49,904 bases of DNA from a virus. The stretch is taken from positions 1 through 49,904 of IMG/VR virus record IMGVR_UViG_3300046674_000267; one strand, written 5' to 3'. A program made the translations under genes and the position numbers. Below the pieces are notes generated by a model. The model did no database searches. It was given only the letters and a program-made list of their open reading frames with translations, and had not been told where the DNA came from. Every line of letters starts with the position of its first letter. Positions within the stretch are counted from its first letter, which is position 1. This document shows, piece by piece, positions 17,075 through 25,889 of the stretch.

Positions 17075-18222
17075 GCGTCAATACCCAATCATTCACGCAA
17101 ATCTTGACCGGGTTCGCGACGACTGTGCAGGGCGCCGCCTCGTCGCTCGTGAACTTCGTCATCGGCTCGGTGCTCCGCGCCATCGGCGAGGGTACGGCAT
17201 GGGTCGCGCTCTGGCTTCAGGGCTTGATCCTGAATGCGATCGCACTGACGCGCGCGGCGACGTCGAACGGCGCGGACCTCGACACCTGGTTCGCTCAATA
17301 CGGATTCACGCGGCTCGCGCCGACAGCGGCAAGCGGCGCGGTCACATTCTCGCGCTTCACGACGACGCAGCAAGCGCTCGTCCCGGTCGGCTCGATCGTT
17401 CAGACTGGCGACGGCACGCAGCAATATAAGGTCGTCGCGGACACGACGAACGGCGCATATAGCGCGACGCTCGGCGGCTTCGTCATTGCGGCCGGCTCGG
17501 CGTCGGTCACATGCGCGGTCGTCAGCATCACACCCGGATCGAACTCGTTGAGCCTGCCTGACTCGTCGGGCAACGTGAGCGCAAACACCATCACGGCGCT
17601 TTACCAGTCGATTCCATTCGTCGACACGGTGACGAACGCCCTGCCCTTCGCGAACGGCGTTGACGCTGAATCTGACGCCGCGGCGCGCGTGCGCTTCGTC
17701 GGGTATCTGGCATCGCTCGCACGAGCAACGAAAGCCGCGATCGGCGCGGCAATCACGGCGCTCGGCTCGAACTTTACGTATTCGATCGGCGAGAACCAGA
17801 CAAAGGCCGGCGTGACGCAAATGGGCTACTTTTACGTGATCGTGGACGACGGAACCGGCGCGCCGAGTTCGCCCGTTCTCTCGGCGGTTTATAACGCTGT
17901 CGACGCGGTGCGCCCCTTCACATCGACGTTCGGCGTATTTGCGCCAACAGTCGTCAATGCGACCGTCGTGATGACGCTGCAAACGACCTCGATCGGCGTT
18001 GCTCACTCGACGACGTGCTCGCTCGTGCAAACGGCGTTGCTCTCGTATATCAACACGCTACCGCTCGGCGCGAAATTGCCTTACTTCAAGCTCGGGCAAA
18101 TCGCGATCGACGCATCGAGTGACGTGCTCAGTGTGCTCACGCTGACGATCAACGGCGGCACGTCCGACCTGACGGTGACGAATCAGCAGGTCGTCAAATC
18201 GTCGTCTTGCTCCGTATCGTGA
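17071..18222 (+). CDS. Baseplate wedge protein J-like
   Basis: The 383-residue product is a standard-length gpJ-like protein. It has ANGVDAESDAAARVRFVGYL (conserved GxxxESDxxxR region), an N-terminal helical region, and a C-terminal LPLGAKLPYFKLGQIAI segment. It joins the hub to the baseplate periphery. Confidence 0.9.
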   Translation: MSVNTQSFTQILTGFATTVQGAASSLVNFVIGSVLRAIGEGTAWVALWLQGLILNAIALTRAATSNGADLDTWFAQYGFTRLAPTAASGAVTFSRFTTTQQALVPVGSIVQTGDGTQQYKVVADTTNGAYSATLGGFVIAAGSASVTCAVVSITPGSNSLSLPDSSGNVSANTITALYQSIPFVDTVTNALPFANGVDAESDAAARVRFVGYLASLARATKAAIGAAITALGSNFTYSIGENQTKAGVTQMGYFYVIVDDGTGAPSSPVLSAVYNAVDAVRPFTSTFGVFAPTVVNATVVMTLQTTSIGVAHSTTCSLVQTALLSYINTLPLGAKLPYFKLGQIAIDASSDVLSVLTLTINGGTSDLTVTNQQVVKSSSCSVS

Positions 18223-18232
18223 GGGTCGACCG

Positions 18233-18895
18233 ATGACAGGTGATCAAAGCGATTTTTTCAAGCGCATCAAAGCGCGCATGCCTAACGGCTGGTTCGGATC
18301 GACCTCTCCGATTCTCGATGCGCTGATCAAAGGCATCGCCTCGGCATTCGTTGTGGTGTATGCGGCCTATCAGTACATGCTCGCGCAAACGCGGTTGCAG
18401 ACGTCGAGCGATGGTTGGCTCGACCTTTCTGCGGCCGATTACTTCGGCGAGAGCGGCTTGCCGCGACTGGCGAACGAAACCGATCCGAACTACCGCACGC
18501 GCATCAAAATCAACATCATCCGAGAGCGCGGCACGCGCGCGGCGATCACGAAGATTCTGACCGACCTCACCGGGCGCGCGCCGGTCATCGTCGAGCCGAC
18601 CCGGCCGCAGGATACCGGCGCCTATGGCTTCGCGATGGGTTACGGCGTCGCGGGCGCTTACGGCTCGCTGCTGCACACCTATCAGGCGTTCGTGAAAGCG
18701 TATCGCCCTTCCGGCTCCGGCCTTCCTTACCTTCAGGGCTACGGCACGTCACCGGGCGGCTACGCAACGCCGTCGCGCGCCGCTTACGCCAACATTGGCG
18801 ACATGACGACCGGCGTCACCGATGCGGCGATTTATGCCGCGATCGCTTCAGTGCTTCCCGCCGCGACTATCGCATGGGTCGCAATCAGTAGCTAA
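18233..18895 (+). CDS. Baseplate protein gpI-like (DUF2612/gp48-type)
   Basis: The 220-residue product follows gpJ, as gpI does. It contains DWLDLSAADYFGESGLPRL-like and DPNYRTRIKINIIRERGTRA segments typical of the family and a Gly/Tyr-rich C-terminus. It probably anchors the tail fibres. A terminator follows. Confidence 0.78.
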   Translation: MTGDQSDFFKRIKARMPNGWFGSTSPILDALIKGIASAFVVVYAAYQYMLAQTRLQTSSDGWLDLSAADYFGESGLPRLANETDPNYRTRIKINIIRERGTRAAITKILTDLTGRAPVIVEPTRPQDTGAYGFAMGYGVAGAYGSLLHTYQAFVKAYRPSGSGLPYLQGYGTSPGGYATPSRAAYANIGDMTTGVTDAAIYAAIASVLPAATIAWVAISS

Positions 18896-18917
18896 TCCCC
18901 GCCGATATGCAGCACCA

Positions 18918-18940
18918 AGCCCGCCGCGCGCGGGCTTTTT
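18918..18940 (+). terminator. Intrinsic terminator after gpI
   Basis: AGCCCGC, loop CGCGC, GCGGGCT and a T run. Confidence 0.85.
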
Positions 18941-18955
18941 CTATTGGAGATTCAC

Positions 18956-20233
18956 TTGGATCGTCAGATTGTTTACACCGGCGCGGTTCCTTTGGAAACC
19001 GACCTGCTGAACACGAACAAAAACGCGATGTTCGCGCTCGGGCAGTTGTGTCAAGACGCATTCGGGCAAGGCGTGAGCGGGCCATTCTTCACCGGCCTCG
19101 CATGCGTGCCGAACACGCCCGCAGCGATGAACGTCATCGTGCAACCCGGCGCCGTGTATGCGCAGGCGGCGCTCGATGCGACCGCATATTCGTCACTCGC
19201 GGCCGATTCGACCGTGACGATGAAGCAAGGCATTCTCAAAACCGCGCAGACGTTCGCGACGCCCGCGCCCGTCACGAGCGGTCAGTCGATCGTGTACCTG
19301 ATTTCGGCATTGTTCCTCGAAGCCGATACGGGCGCGACCGTGCTCCCGTATTACAACGCATCGAATCCGGCGCAGGCGTATAGCGGCCCAGGTAACGCCG
19401 GGACGTCGCAGAATACGACGCGGCAAAATACGGTTCAGTTGACGCTCACGACGGGAGTGCCGGCGACTACCGGCTCGCAACTGACGCCCGCAACGCCGGC
19501 CGGTCAGACGGCGCTCTACACGGTCACGGTCGCCTATGGCGCGTCGACGGTCGTTGCGGGCAATATCGCAAGCGTGTTCGGTGCGCCTCGATTCACCGGG
19601 TTCGCGCGCGGCCTTCAGGCTTCCGCGTTCACCGTTATCACTGGCAACACTACGCTTGTCGCTTCGCATGCTGGATCGACGATCGTCGGCGGCTCCGGGA
19701 CGGCTATCACTGCGACGCTTCCGCTTGCTGCTACCGTTCCCGCGGGTGGTCGCCTCGAATTCATTAACCCTTCGATTGGTGCGCTTACCGTCACACGCCA
19801 AGGATCAAACAACCTTCGCTGGACGGATTCAAATGCAGTTTCGTCGGCGCTTGGCAATGGTGATTCGCTGGTTGTCGAGAGCGACGGCGGTTCGACGTGG
19901 TATGTCGTGGGTGGTACGGCGCAGCTTCCGGCATCGCCTTATTTCGGCGCAAACCTTGCCGCATCCGGCTATCAAAAGCTGCCGAGCGGGATGATTATCC
20001 AGTGGGGTTCGGGGTCAACTTCATCGGGGACATCCAACACCGTTTTCCCCCTTCAGTTTCCAAACTTATGCCGTCAGGTTGTCGCAACAATTTCGGGTGG
20101 TAGCTCAATTTCCACGGCGGCTTATTGGGTAACTATCGGCGCGGTTTCGGCTGCTAGTTTCTTCGCGTACACGACTCACGACGGAGCGACGGGAAGTACA
20201 AACCAGTTTAACTATATAGCCATTGGATATTGA
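18956..20233 (+). CDS. Tail fibre protein
   Basis: TTG 18956 lies 6 bases after GGAG; 425 residues. The N-terminal attachment domain (QIVYTGAVPLETDLLNTNKN) is conserved in fibres of related phages. The shaft is Ser/Thr/Gly/Ala rich, and the C-terminus is a gp53-like beta-sandwich (GYQKLPSGMIIQWGSG to NQFNYIAIGY) that should bind the receptor. The tip region from about 19600 on uses more AT-ending codons than the shaft, consistent with recent exchange of the receptor-binding part. Confidence 0.87.
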   Translation: MDRQIVYTGAVPLETDLLNTNKNAMFALGQLCQDAFGQGVSGPFFTGLACVPNTPAAMNVIVQPGAVYAQAALDATAYSSLAADSTVTMKQGILKTAQTFATPAPVTSGQSIVYLISALFLEADTGATVLPYYNASNPAQAYSGPGNAGTSQNTTRQNTVQLTLTTGVPATTGSQLTPATPAGQTALYTVTVAYGASTVVAGNIASVFGAPRFTGFARGLQASAFTVITGNTTLVASHAGSTIVGGSGTAITATLPLAATVPAGGRLEFINPSIGALTVTRQGSNNLRWTDSNAVSSALGNGDSLVVESDGGSTWYVVGGTAQLPASPYFGANLAASGYQKLPSGMIIQWGSGSTSSGTSNTVFPLQFPNLCRQVVATISGGSSISTAAYWVTIGAVSAASFFAYTTHDGATGSTNQFNYIAIGY

Positions 20234-20811
20234 TGATGGGCCAAAAACAAGCAGCGTATGACGCAACCGGCGCAATCGTCGCCTTTTACGACAGCATCGA
20301 CAGTCCGGCGCCAGCGGGCGCTCAGGTGATCGCTATCACTGAAGCCGAATGGCTCGACTGCCTCAACAATCAAGGCTCGAAGTTCGTCGAGAACGGCGTG
20401 CTCGCCGATGTGCCGCCGCCGAGCGATGCCGAATTGCTCGCCGCAGCGCAAGCCGCGAAGATCGCCGAACTGTCGGCCGCGTGTAAGGCGTCGATCGTCG
20501 CGGGCTTCACGTCGAGCGCGCTAGGCGCGGCGTACACCTACCCGGCGAAAGACACCGATCAGCAAAACCTCGCGTCGTCGGTGATCGACTCGCTGTTGAG
20601 CGATGGCGCGGCCGGTTGGGTTACGCCGTTCTGGTGCGCTGATGCGGCGGGTTCGTGGGCGTTCCGCATGCACAGCGTCGCGCAGATTCAGAAGGTCGGG
20701 CAAGACGCGAAGGCGGCGGTTCTCGCCTCGATGGCGAAGAATCAAGCGCTCGTCGGTCAAGTCGCCGCGGCCTCGACCGTTGCCGCCGTGAACGCGATCG
20801 CCTGGGGATAA
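20233..20811 (+). CDS. Tail fibre assembly-type protein with DUF4376 domain
   Basis: ATG 20233 overlaps the fibre stop (TGATG). The 192-residue product has an N-terminal domain with ITEAEWLDCLNNQ and a C-terminal DUF4376-like domain (KASIVAGFTSSALGAAYTYP, then DQQNL and AVNAIAWG). Proteins of this type are encoded next to fibres and are thought to aid fibre assembly. Confidence 0.78.
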   Translation: MMGQKQAAYDATGAIVAFYDSIDSPAPAGAQVIAITEAEWLDCLNNQGSKFVENGVLADVPPPSDAELLAAAQAAKIAELSAACKASIVAGFTSSALGAAYTYPAKDTDQQNLASSVIDSLLSDGAAGWVTPFWCADAAGSWAFRMHSVAQIQKVGQDAKAAVLASMAKNQALVGQVAAASTVAAVNAIAWG

Positions 20812-20815
20812 GGCG

Positions 20816-21043
20816 ATGCTCTCGCGCTGGTTCTGGAATGTGCTGATCGCGCTCGATCAACTCGTGAACGCGTTCGCGGGCGGTGATCCTGACGAAACTC
20901 TTTCGTCGCGAGCCGCAAAAGCCATGCAGGAGGGTAAGCGGTGGGCTTGCGTGCTCTGCCGTCTGCTCGACTTCATTCAAGCGAATCATTGCCTTCGCTC
21001 TCTCGAACCAGACGAGGGAGCGCGCGCAGTCATACCCGACTAG
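20816..21043 (+). CDS. Conserved small phage protein (75 aa)
   Basis: The frame begins MLSRWFWNVLIALDQLVNAF and contains GGDPDETLSSRAAKA and a CVLCRLLD...NHC cluster. Such proteins are common next to lysis or fibre genes of proteobacterial phages and often carry this Cys pattern. No established function. Confidence 0.72.
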   Translation: MLSRWFWNVLIALDQLVNAFAGGDPDETLSSRAAKAMQEGKRWACVLCRLLDFIQANHCLRSLEPDEGARAVIPD

Positions 21044-21056
21044 CGCATCACTTACG

Positions 21057-21078
21057 AGCCGCCTCCGGGCGGCTTTTT
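21057..21078 (+). terminator. Intrinsic terminator
   Basis: AGCCGCC, loop TCCG, GGCGGCT, then T run; ends the tail operon. Confidence 0.85.
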
Positions 21079-21091
21079 CTTTGGATGATCG

Positions 21092-21355
21092 ATGGATTTC
21101 AACATTCTCAATGGCTGGCTTCTCGCGGTTGCGTCCGCTGTCGGCGTCGTTATTTGGTGGCTTTTTCGTGCAGTTCACGCGAAATCCGACGCTAACGAAA
21201 AGGCGCTTGCCGAATTCAAGCTGCATTGCGCCGAAACCTTCGTCACATCGAACACGCTCGAAAAGGCGCTACAGGGATTGAACGACACATTTAAAGCCGT
21301 GTTCGCGAAACTGGATCGAATCGAGGATAAGTTAGATTTGAAGGCCGATAAATGA
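21092..21355 (+). CDS. Membrane-anchored lysis-region protein (holin/antiholin candidate)
   Basis: The 87-residue product has one N-terminal transmembrane segment (LLAVASAVGVVIWWLFRAVH) and a long helical, charged C-terminus (coiled-coil-like). It is translationally coupled to the endolysin (4-bp overlap). The one-pass topology fits a class III-like holin or an accessory holin; the small gene at 23093 is the other candidate. Confidence 0.6.
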   Translation: MDFNILNGWLLAVASAVGVVIWWLFRAVHAKSDANEKALAEFKLHCAETFVTSNTLEKALQGLNDTFKAVFAKLDRIEDKLDLKADK

Positions 21356-22005
21356 CGATCGCCATCACGCCCGCCCTGCTCGAAACCGCATGCCAGTCGA
21401 TGACGGTCAACGCCGCGAAATACGCCGCGCCGCTCACCGCCGCATGTGACCGCTACTCGATCAACACGCCGCAACGCCTCGCCGCATTCCTCGCGCAAAT
21501 CGCGCACGAATCCGGGTCGCTCGGCGCGACGTCCGAATCGTTCGATTACAAAATCCCCTCGCTGATGGCGACGTTCCCGCGCGTGATGACCTACGCCGTC
21601 GCGGTGAAGTACGGCCGGCAACCGAACGAGAAGGCGATTCCGCTCGCGCGGCAGCAGCAAATCGCGAACATGGTCTATGCCAACAAGTACGGCAACGGCA
21701 ACGCGGCGAGCGGCGACGGCTGGAAATATCGCGGCTCGGGTCTCGTGCAAACGACGTTCAAGGCGAACTTTGCGGACGCCGCGAAAGACATCGGCGTCGA
21801 CATCGTTGCGAACCCTGACCTCGTGCGCAATGACCCGGCAACGGCCGCGCTCGTCGCCGGCTTCTACTGGATCAATCACGGCTTGAACGCACTCGCGGAC
21901 GCGGGCGAGTTCGACGCCATCACGAAGCGGATCAACCCCGCGATGGTCGGCGCCGATCAGCGGCGCGCGCGATGGGCGAAGGCGAAAGCCGCGCTCGGCA
22001 TCTAG
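21352..22005 (+). CDS. Endolysin, GH19 chitinase/lysozyme family
   Basis: The 217-residue product is a single GH19-type domain: LAAFLAQIAHESGSLGATSE (catalytic Glu about residue 53), GWKYRGSGLVQTTFKANF, FYWINHGLNALAD. It has no signal peptide, so export should depend on a holin. It cleaves peptidoglycan at the end of infection. Confidence 0.9.
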   Translation: MTIAITPALLETACQSMTVNAAKYAAPLTAACDRYSINTPQRLAAFLAQIAHESGSLGATSESFDYKIPSLMATFPRVMTYAVAVKYGRQPNEKAIPLARQQQIANMVYANKYGNGNAASGDGWKYRGSGLVQTTFKANFADAAKDIGVDIVANPDLVRNDPATAALVAGFYWINHGLNALADAGEFDAITKRINPAMVGADQRRARWAKAKAALGI

Positions 22006-22061
22006 CATTAACTACCCGGACGAGATACAATCTGCAAAAAACTACCTTAAGGAGTCTGGGG

Positions 22062-22634
22062 TTGAAAACTTGCAGAAAGTGTCTCGTTCAAAAGCCGCTC
22101 ACGGACTTCGGAAAATACAGAGATGGCCTTCTGGCGCGGTGCAAGCCGTGCGTCAATGCTGCAAACAAAGCCTATCGCGCGAAGAATTTCGAGCGCTACA
22201 CCGAGTGGCATCAAAATTGGTCTCGCGAAAATGCCGAGAAGAAAGCCGCGCTCCATCGCGAATGGGTCGCAAAGAACCGCGACAAGAATCGCGAAATAAA
22301 GCGCTCTCATTACGAGAGAAATGCCGTCGAGCAGCGCGCAATAAAGAAAGCCTATCGCGAGGCGAATCTGACGAAGATACTTGCGCTGAACGCTCGCCGA
22401 AAAGCAGTCGAGGCGCGGGCGACGCCAGCATGGGCCGATCAGCGGTATGTTCGCCTGTTCTACGATATGGCGAAGCTCGACGAAATCAAAACCGGGCGAA
22501 AGGTGCATGTCGACCACATCGTTCCCCTGAATCATCGTCTCGTGTGCGGCCTTCACTGTGAGCACAACCTGCAACTGCTCTTTTCCGAAGAGAACATAAA
22601 AAAGTCAAATCGGCATTGGCCCGATATGCCTTAA
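22062..22634 (+). CDS. HNH endonuclease with N-terminal Zn-binding motif
   Basis: TTG 22062 has AAGGAG 7 bases upstream; 190 residues. Two CxxC pairs near the N-terminus (CRKC and CKPC) resemble a zinc site. The middle is a long Lys/Arg/Glu-rich helix, and the C-terminus has VDHIVPLNH...GLHCEHNLQLL with EN and KKSN, a clear HNH core. It stands alone between endolysin and a terminator, as homing-type or packaging-associated HNH genes often do. Confidence 0.8.
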   Translation: MKTCRKCLVQKPLTDFGKYRDGLLARCKPCVNAANKAYRAKNFERYTEWHQNWSRENAEKKAALHREWVAKNRDKNREIKRSHYERNAVEQRAIKKAYREANLTKILALNARRKAVEARATPAWADQRYVRLFYDMAKLDEIKTGRKVHVDHIVPLNHRLVCGLHCEHNLQLLFSEENIKKSNRHWPDMP

Positions 22635-22640
22635 CCAACA

Positions 22641-22663
22641 AGCCCGCTTTGTGCGGGCTTTTT
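22641..22663 (+). terminator. Intrinsic terminator after HNH gene
   Basis: AGCCCGC, loop TTTGT, GCGGGCT and a T run. Confidence 0.85.
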
Positions 22664-22670
22664 CTTTTCC

Positions 22671-23093
22671 ATGATCAAAAACGAGCACGAAGAAAAAGGC
22701 ACTATTCATTTCGACATTTGTTATCCAAATCACGCGCCGCGCACCGAGTCGGCGCTGTTCCGCGCGACAAAGCATCACCTGGTGAAAGTGCTCGATACGC
22801 CGTGTTGGGTTTGCGGCACGAAGGAAAAGCGCGAGGTTCATCACTTTCACATCGAATGGGCCGACAGCGAAGGCGTCGATTGGGAAAAGATGCGCGCGCT
22901 GCATCCCGCGTTCGACTGGTCGACGTTCAAAGAGGCGGCTGATTTCGTGGATTCCGCCTACAACATGCGCGTTCTCTGCGAGAAGCATCACCGCGGCGTG
23001 AATCACGGCATTCACATGCTGCCCTATCCGATGTGGATCATGCAGGCGGTTCAGCGCGCCGATTTCGTTTTCTCACCTGACGAGGCTCACTGA
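22671..23093 (+). CDS. HNH-like zinc-binding protein
   Basis: The 140-residue product carries CWVCG, then EVHHFHIEWADSEG, then LCEKHHRGVNHGIH: the Cys/His spacing of a beta-beta-alpha metal nuclease. It is coupled to the small membrane gene downstream (TGATG). Nuclease function is inferred; partner and target unknown. Confidence 0.65.
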   Translation: MIKNEHEEKGTIHFDICYPNHAPRTESALFRATKHHLVKVLDTPCWVCGTKEKREVHHFHIEWADSEGVDWEKMRALHPAFDWSTFKEAADFVDSAYNMRVLCEKHHRGVNHGIHMLPYPMWIMQAVQRADFVFSPDEAH

Positions 23094-23302
23094 TGTTCAA
23101 AAAACTGCTCGAAGCCGTGACGGGCGCGGACAACCTGACGATTGAACCCGCATACCTATGGTCGGCGGCGGCTGTCGCAATTGGCCTCGGTCTCGAAGTC
23201 TTTTCCGTGATCAGCGGCAAGCCCTTTGACATGCAAGCATACGGCATTGGATCTGGTGCGCTTCTCACCGGCCTCGGAATGTCCGCCAAGTTCGGCAAGT
23301 AA
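23093..23302 (+). CDS. Holin candidate, two transmembrane segments
   Basis: The 69-residue protein has two hydrophobic stretches (YLWSAAAVAIGLGLEVFSV and YGIGSGALLTGLGMSAKF) joined by a short charged turn: the size and topology of class II holins. It lies 1.1 kb after the endolysin, separated by two HNH-like genes. Confidence 0.65.
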   Translation: MFKKLLEAVTGADNLTIEPAYLWSAAAVAIGLGLEVFSVISGKPFDMQAYGIGSGALLTGLGMSAKFGK

Positions 23303-23325
23303 TCCCCCTCCCTCTCGCATCAAAC

Positions 23326-23349
23326 GCCCGCCTCGCGCGGGCTTTTTTT
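23326..23349 (+). terminator. Intrinsic terminator
   Basis: GCCCGC, loop CTCGC, GCGGGC, seven T. Confidence 0.87.
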
Positions 23350-23365
23350 CGTCCACAGGAAACGC

Positions 23366-23782
23366 ATGGCTTCGAATCTGAAATTTTCCGCCGCACTCAA
23401 AAACGCGCAACAGAACGCGATCACTTCGACGCTCGGCGCGAGCGCCGTTCTGAACCTGTACAGCGGCACGCAACCGGCAAGCCCCGACACGGCAGTGAGT
23501 TCGCAAGTGCTGCTCGCGACTCTCGCTTGCAATGCAACCTTCGCGCCGGCCGCATCGGGTGGCGTGCTCACGCTCAATTCCATCGCCAACGGCACCGGCA
23601 CGGCCGGCGCTGGCGCAGGCACGGCCGCAACCTGGTATCGCCTCACGACCTCGGGCGGCACCGCGCATATCGACGGCACTGTCGGCACGTCGTCGGCTGA
23701 TTTGATCCTGACGGGTTCGACGAGCATCGCGACGGGGCAAACCGTGAGCGTGACGGGCGCGACGTACACGAACGCGCAGTAA
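23366..23782 (+). CDS. Putative virion surface protein (138 aa)
   Basis: AGGAAA precedes ATG 23366. The N-terminus (MASNLKFSAALKNAQQNAIT) is followed by a beta-rich Ala/Gly/Thr sequence. Relatives of this kind are encoded beside variable surface proteins and are annotated as structural. It probably forms part of a decoration or fibre module with the next two genes. Confidence 0.6.
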   Translation: MASNLKFSAALKNAQQNAITSTLGASAVLNLYSGTQPASPDTAVSSQVLLATLACNATFAPAASGGVLTLNSIANGTGTAGAGAGTAATWYRLTTSGGTAHIDGTVGTSSADLILTGSTSIATGQTVSVTGATYTNAQ

Positions 23783-23789
23783 TTAGCAC

Positions 23790-25562
23790 ATGGGCGCGCT
23801 CTCCGGCTCAAATGCCGTACAGGCGGGCACAGAGACATTCAATCTTAGCTCGCCCGCCCGCACGGATTGGATTCAATTCCCCCAATCGTGGACCGCACCG
23901 AACCGTAAGTCGGGCGGCGGCTCCACCTTCGGCCTGCCGACTACGGTCGGCACCGGCACGCTGACAAAAGACAGTTTCAGCGGCATCGGCTACACGATCG
24001 CATGGTCGGACGGCACGCCCGCCGCAAGCGGATCGGTCACGCAGGGCATTATCGTCAGTCCGTCGACGCCGGCAGCGGGGCAAGGCATCACGTTCACCGC
24101 GCCGGCCGACACGAACACGCGAACGATTGACATATGGTGGGGCACGTATAGCGCGCCCGGCCGGATCGTCGCGCACTTGTCCGACAGTAGCGCGACCGAC
24201 CTCACGATCAACACGACGGGCAACAGCGGCAACCCGGCGTTTCAGAAAACGACGATCACTTACTCGGCGAATTCTGCCGGGCAAACGCTGACGCTGACGA
24301 TCACGATCACCGGCCTGCTCGCTAGTTCGGGGCAGGCGTGGTTAGAGGCGGCGGCGTACACGACATCAGCATCGGGCGTGACAGGTAGCGCGGCGAGCAC
24401 CCAGGCGGCGAACACGTCGAGCGTTTCCGGGGCGGTGAGCGTTTCCGGGAGCGCAGCGAGTACGCAAGCCGCGAACACATCGAGCGGCACCGGTGGCGTG
24501 CGCGTATCGGGCGCGGCGTCGAGTTCGCAGGCAAATAGCGGCACGGCGTCGGGTGGAGTGCTCACGTCGGGCGCCGCGGCAAGTTCCCAGGCGAGCAACG
24601 CGTCGAGCGCGTCGGGCGGTGTGATCGCATCGGGCGTCGCATCGGGCGCACAGGCGGCGAACACGTCGAGCGCAGCGGGCGCCGTCGCGCTGTCGGGCGC
24701 TGCGTCGGGCAATCAATCGCCTAATGCGACCGCTGCGGCCGGCGCGATCGCCATCACCGGCGCAGCGAGCGCGACACAATCGCCCAACACCGGCGCCGGC
24801 ACCGGATCGAACGGCAGCACCGAATCGATCAACGGCACCGCGATACCGAACAACGCGACGCAAATCATCGACGCAACGGCGGCGGTGTGGACGCTGACCG
24901 GCGACGGGCACGCGGCAAAGAACGGCGTCAATCAAGCGACTGGCTCGGCTAGTCCGTACACGCTGCTGCTGTATTGGAACCATGTTGTCTATGGCTACAC
25001 CGGTACGGAATGGCGCAAGAACACGGCGACACCTTGGACGGTTACGAGCGATCCACGCCCGGCCGCGGCGGTCGGCACTGGCTCGGCAACGCAGGCGCCA
25101 GGCGTTTCAAGTGCTATCGGCGGGGTAAGTGTCGGCGGGGGCGCGGCGAGCGCACAGGCGCCCAACGCGGCGGCGGCAAGCGGATCGACGGCGGTCAGCG
25201 GATCGGGCGCATCGATTCAGGCGCCAAACACCGGCAACGCTACCGGCGCGGTGATTTCTGTCATCACCGGATCGGCGAGCGCAACGCAGGCGCCGAATTC
25301 ATCGGCCGCGGTCGGTTTCGTCTCAATCACTGGCGTCGCGTCGTCTGTGCAGCGCTCGAGCACGTCGGCTGCATCGGCTGTCGTCATTGACACAAGCACG
25401 CCCGCCCCGATTCGCTTCTCGGTTCCGCTCGAGCGGCGCGTTTGCGCTGTTGCTCGAGATTCGCGTCGACTGACGGTTGCTCGAGAGGCGCGCGCCGCGC
25501 GCGTGACCCCTGAATCTCGTCGCGTCATCGTTCCGGCCGAAGTTCGCCGGATCACCGTTTGA
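23790..25562 (+). CDS. Repeat-rich surface protein (fibre/decoration candidate)
   Basis: This 590-residue protein has four parts: a globular N-terminal beta domain (1-190), a first block of ~18-residue Ala/Ser/Gly repeats of the type GAASxxQAxNtSsasGgv (about 195-335), an inserted compact domain (TESINGTAIPNN through YNHVVYGYTGTEWR-like region, about 345-430), a second repeat block, and an Arg-rich C-terminus with ERRVCAVARDSRRLTVARE. Repeat copies differ mostly at third and flexible positions. The low complexity suggests an elongated surface structure. No clear ribosome site precedes ATG 23790. Confidence 0.65.
   Translation: MGALSGSNAVQAGTETFNLSSPARTDWIQFPQSWTAPNRKSGGGSTFGLPTTVGTGTLTKDSFSGIGYTIAWSDGTPAASGSVTQGIIVSPSTPAAGQGITFTAPADTNTRTIDIWWGTYSAPGRIVAHLSDSSATDLTINTTGNSGNPAFQKTTITYSANSAGQTLTLTITITGLLASSGQAWLEAAAYTTSASGVTGSAASTQAANTSSVSGAVSVSGSAASTQAANTSSGTGGVRVSGAASSSQANSGTASGGVLTSGAAASSQASNASSASGGVIASGVASGAQAANTSSAAGAVALSGAASGNQSPNATAAAGAIAITGAASATQSPNTGAGTGSNGSTESINGTAIPNNATQIIDATAAVWTLTGDGHAAKNGVNQATGSASPYTLLLYWNHVVYGYTGTEWRKNTATPWTVTSDPRPAAAVGTGSATQAPGVSSAIGGVSVGGGAASAQAPNAAAASGSTAVSGSGASIQAPNTGNATGAVISVITGSASATQAPNSSAAVGFVSITGVASSVQRSSTSAASAVVIDTSTPAPIRFSVPLERRVCAVARDSRRLTVAREARAARVTPESRRVIVPAEVRRITV
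24370..24810 (+). repeat. In-gene tandem repeats, block 1 (~54 bp units)
   Basis: About seven degenerate units encode the pattern G-x-A-A-S-x-x-Q-A-x-N-x-S-S-x-x-G-G. Approximate limits. Confidence 0.7.
25075..25385 (+). repeat. In-gene tandem repeats, block 2
   Basis: About five further units of the same Ala/Ser/Gly type with a QAPN core lie after the inserted domain. Approximate limits. Confidence 0.65.
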
Positions 25563-25577
25563 TCACTGAGGAATCAC

Positions 25578-25889
25578 ATGGCTTTTCTCGCACCGCTGCC
25601 GGCAAAGGCGCCGGCCGCTGTTCTCGATTATCAGGTCGACTGGTCGGCATGGCTCGCGCAAGGCGAAACCATCTCGAGCGCCGTTGTCTCGAGTGACGCA
25701 GGAATCACGGTCAATCCCTCGAGCAAAGCGACAAGCTTCTCGAGCGGCGTCGTGACGTTCTGGCTCGGCGGCGGCACGTCGGGCACGACCTACGCCGTGA
25801 CCGTGACCGTCACGACCAACTCGCGCACCGACAGTCGGACGATTCAAGTGCCGGTCGGCCCGCGCTTAATCCTGGGGGTTTCACCATGA
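25578..25889 (+). CDS. Phage protein with Ig-like beta domain (103 aa)
   Basis: GAGGA precedes ATG 25578. The product contains DYQVDWSAWLAQGETISSAV and TYAVTVTVTTNSRTDSRTIQ, a small beta-sandwich pattern common in phage virion accessory proteins. It follows the repeat protein and overlaps Rz by 4 bp. Confidence 0.68.
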   Translation: MAFLAPLPAKAPAAVLDYQVDWSAWLAQGETISSAVVSSDAGITVNPSSKATSFSSGVVTFWLGGGTSGTTYAVTVTVTTNSRTDSRTIQVPVGPRLILGVSP

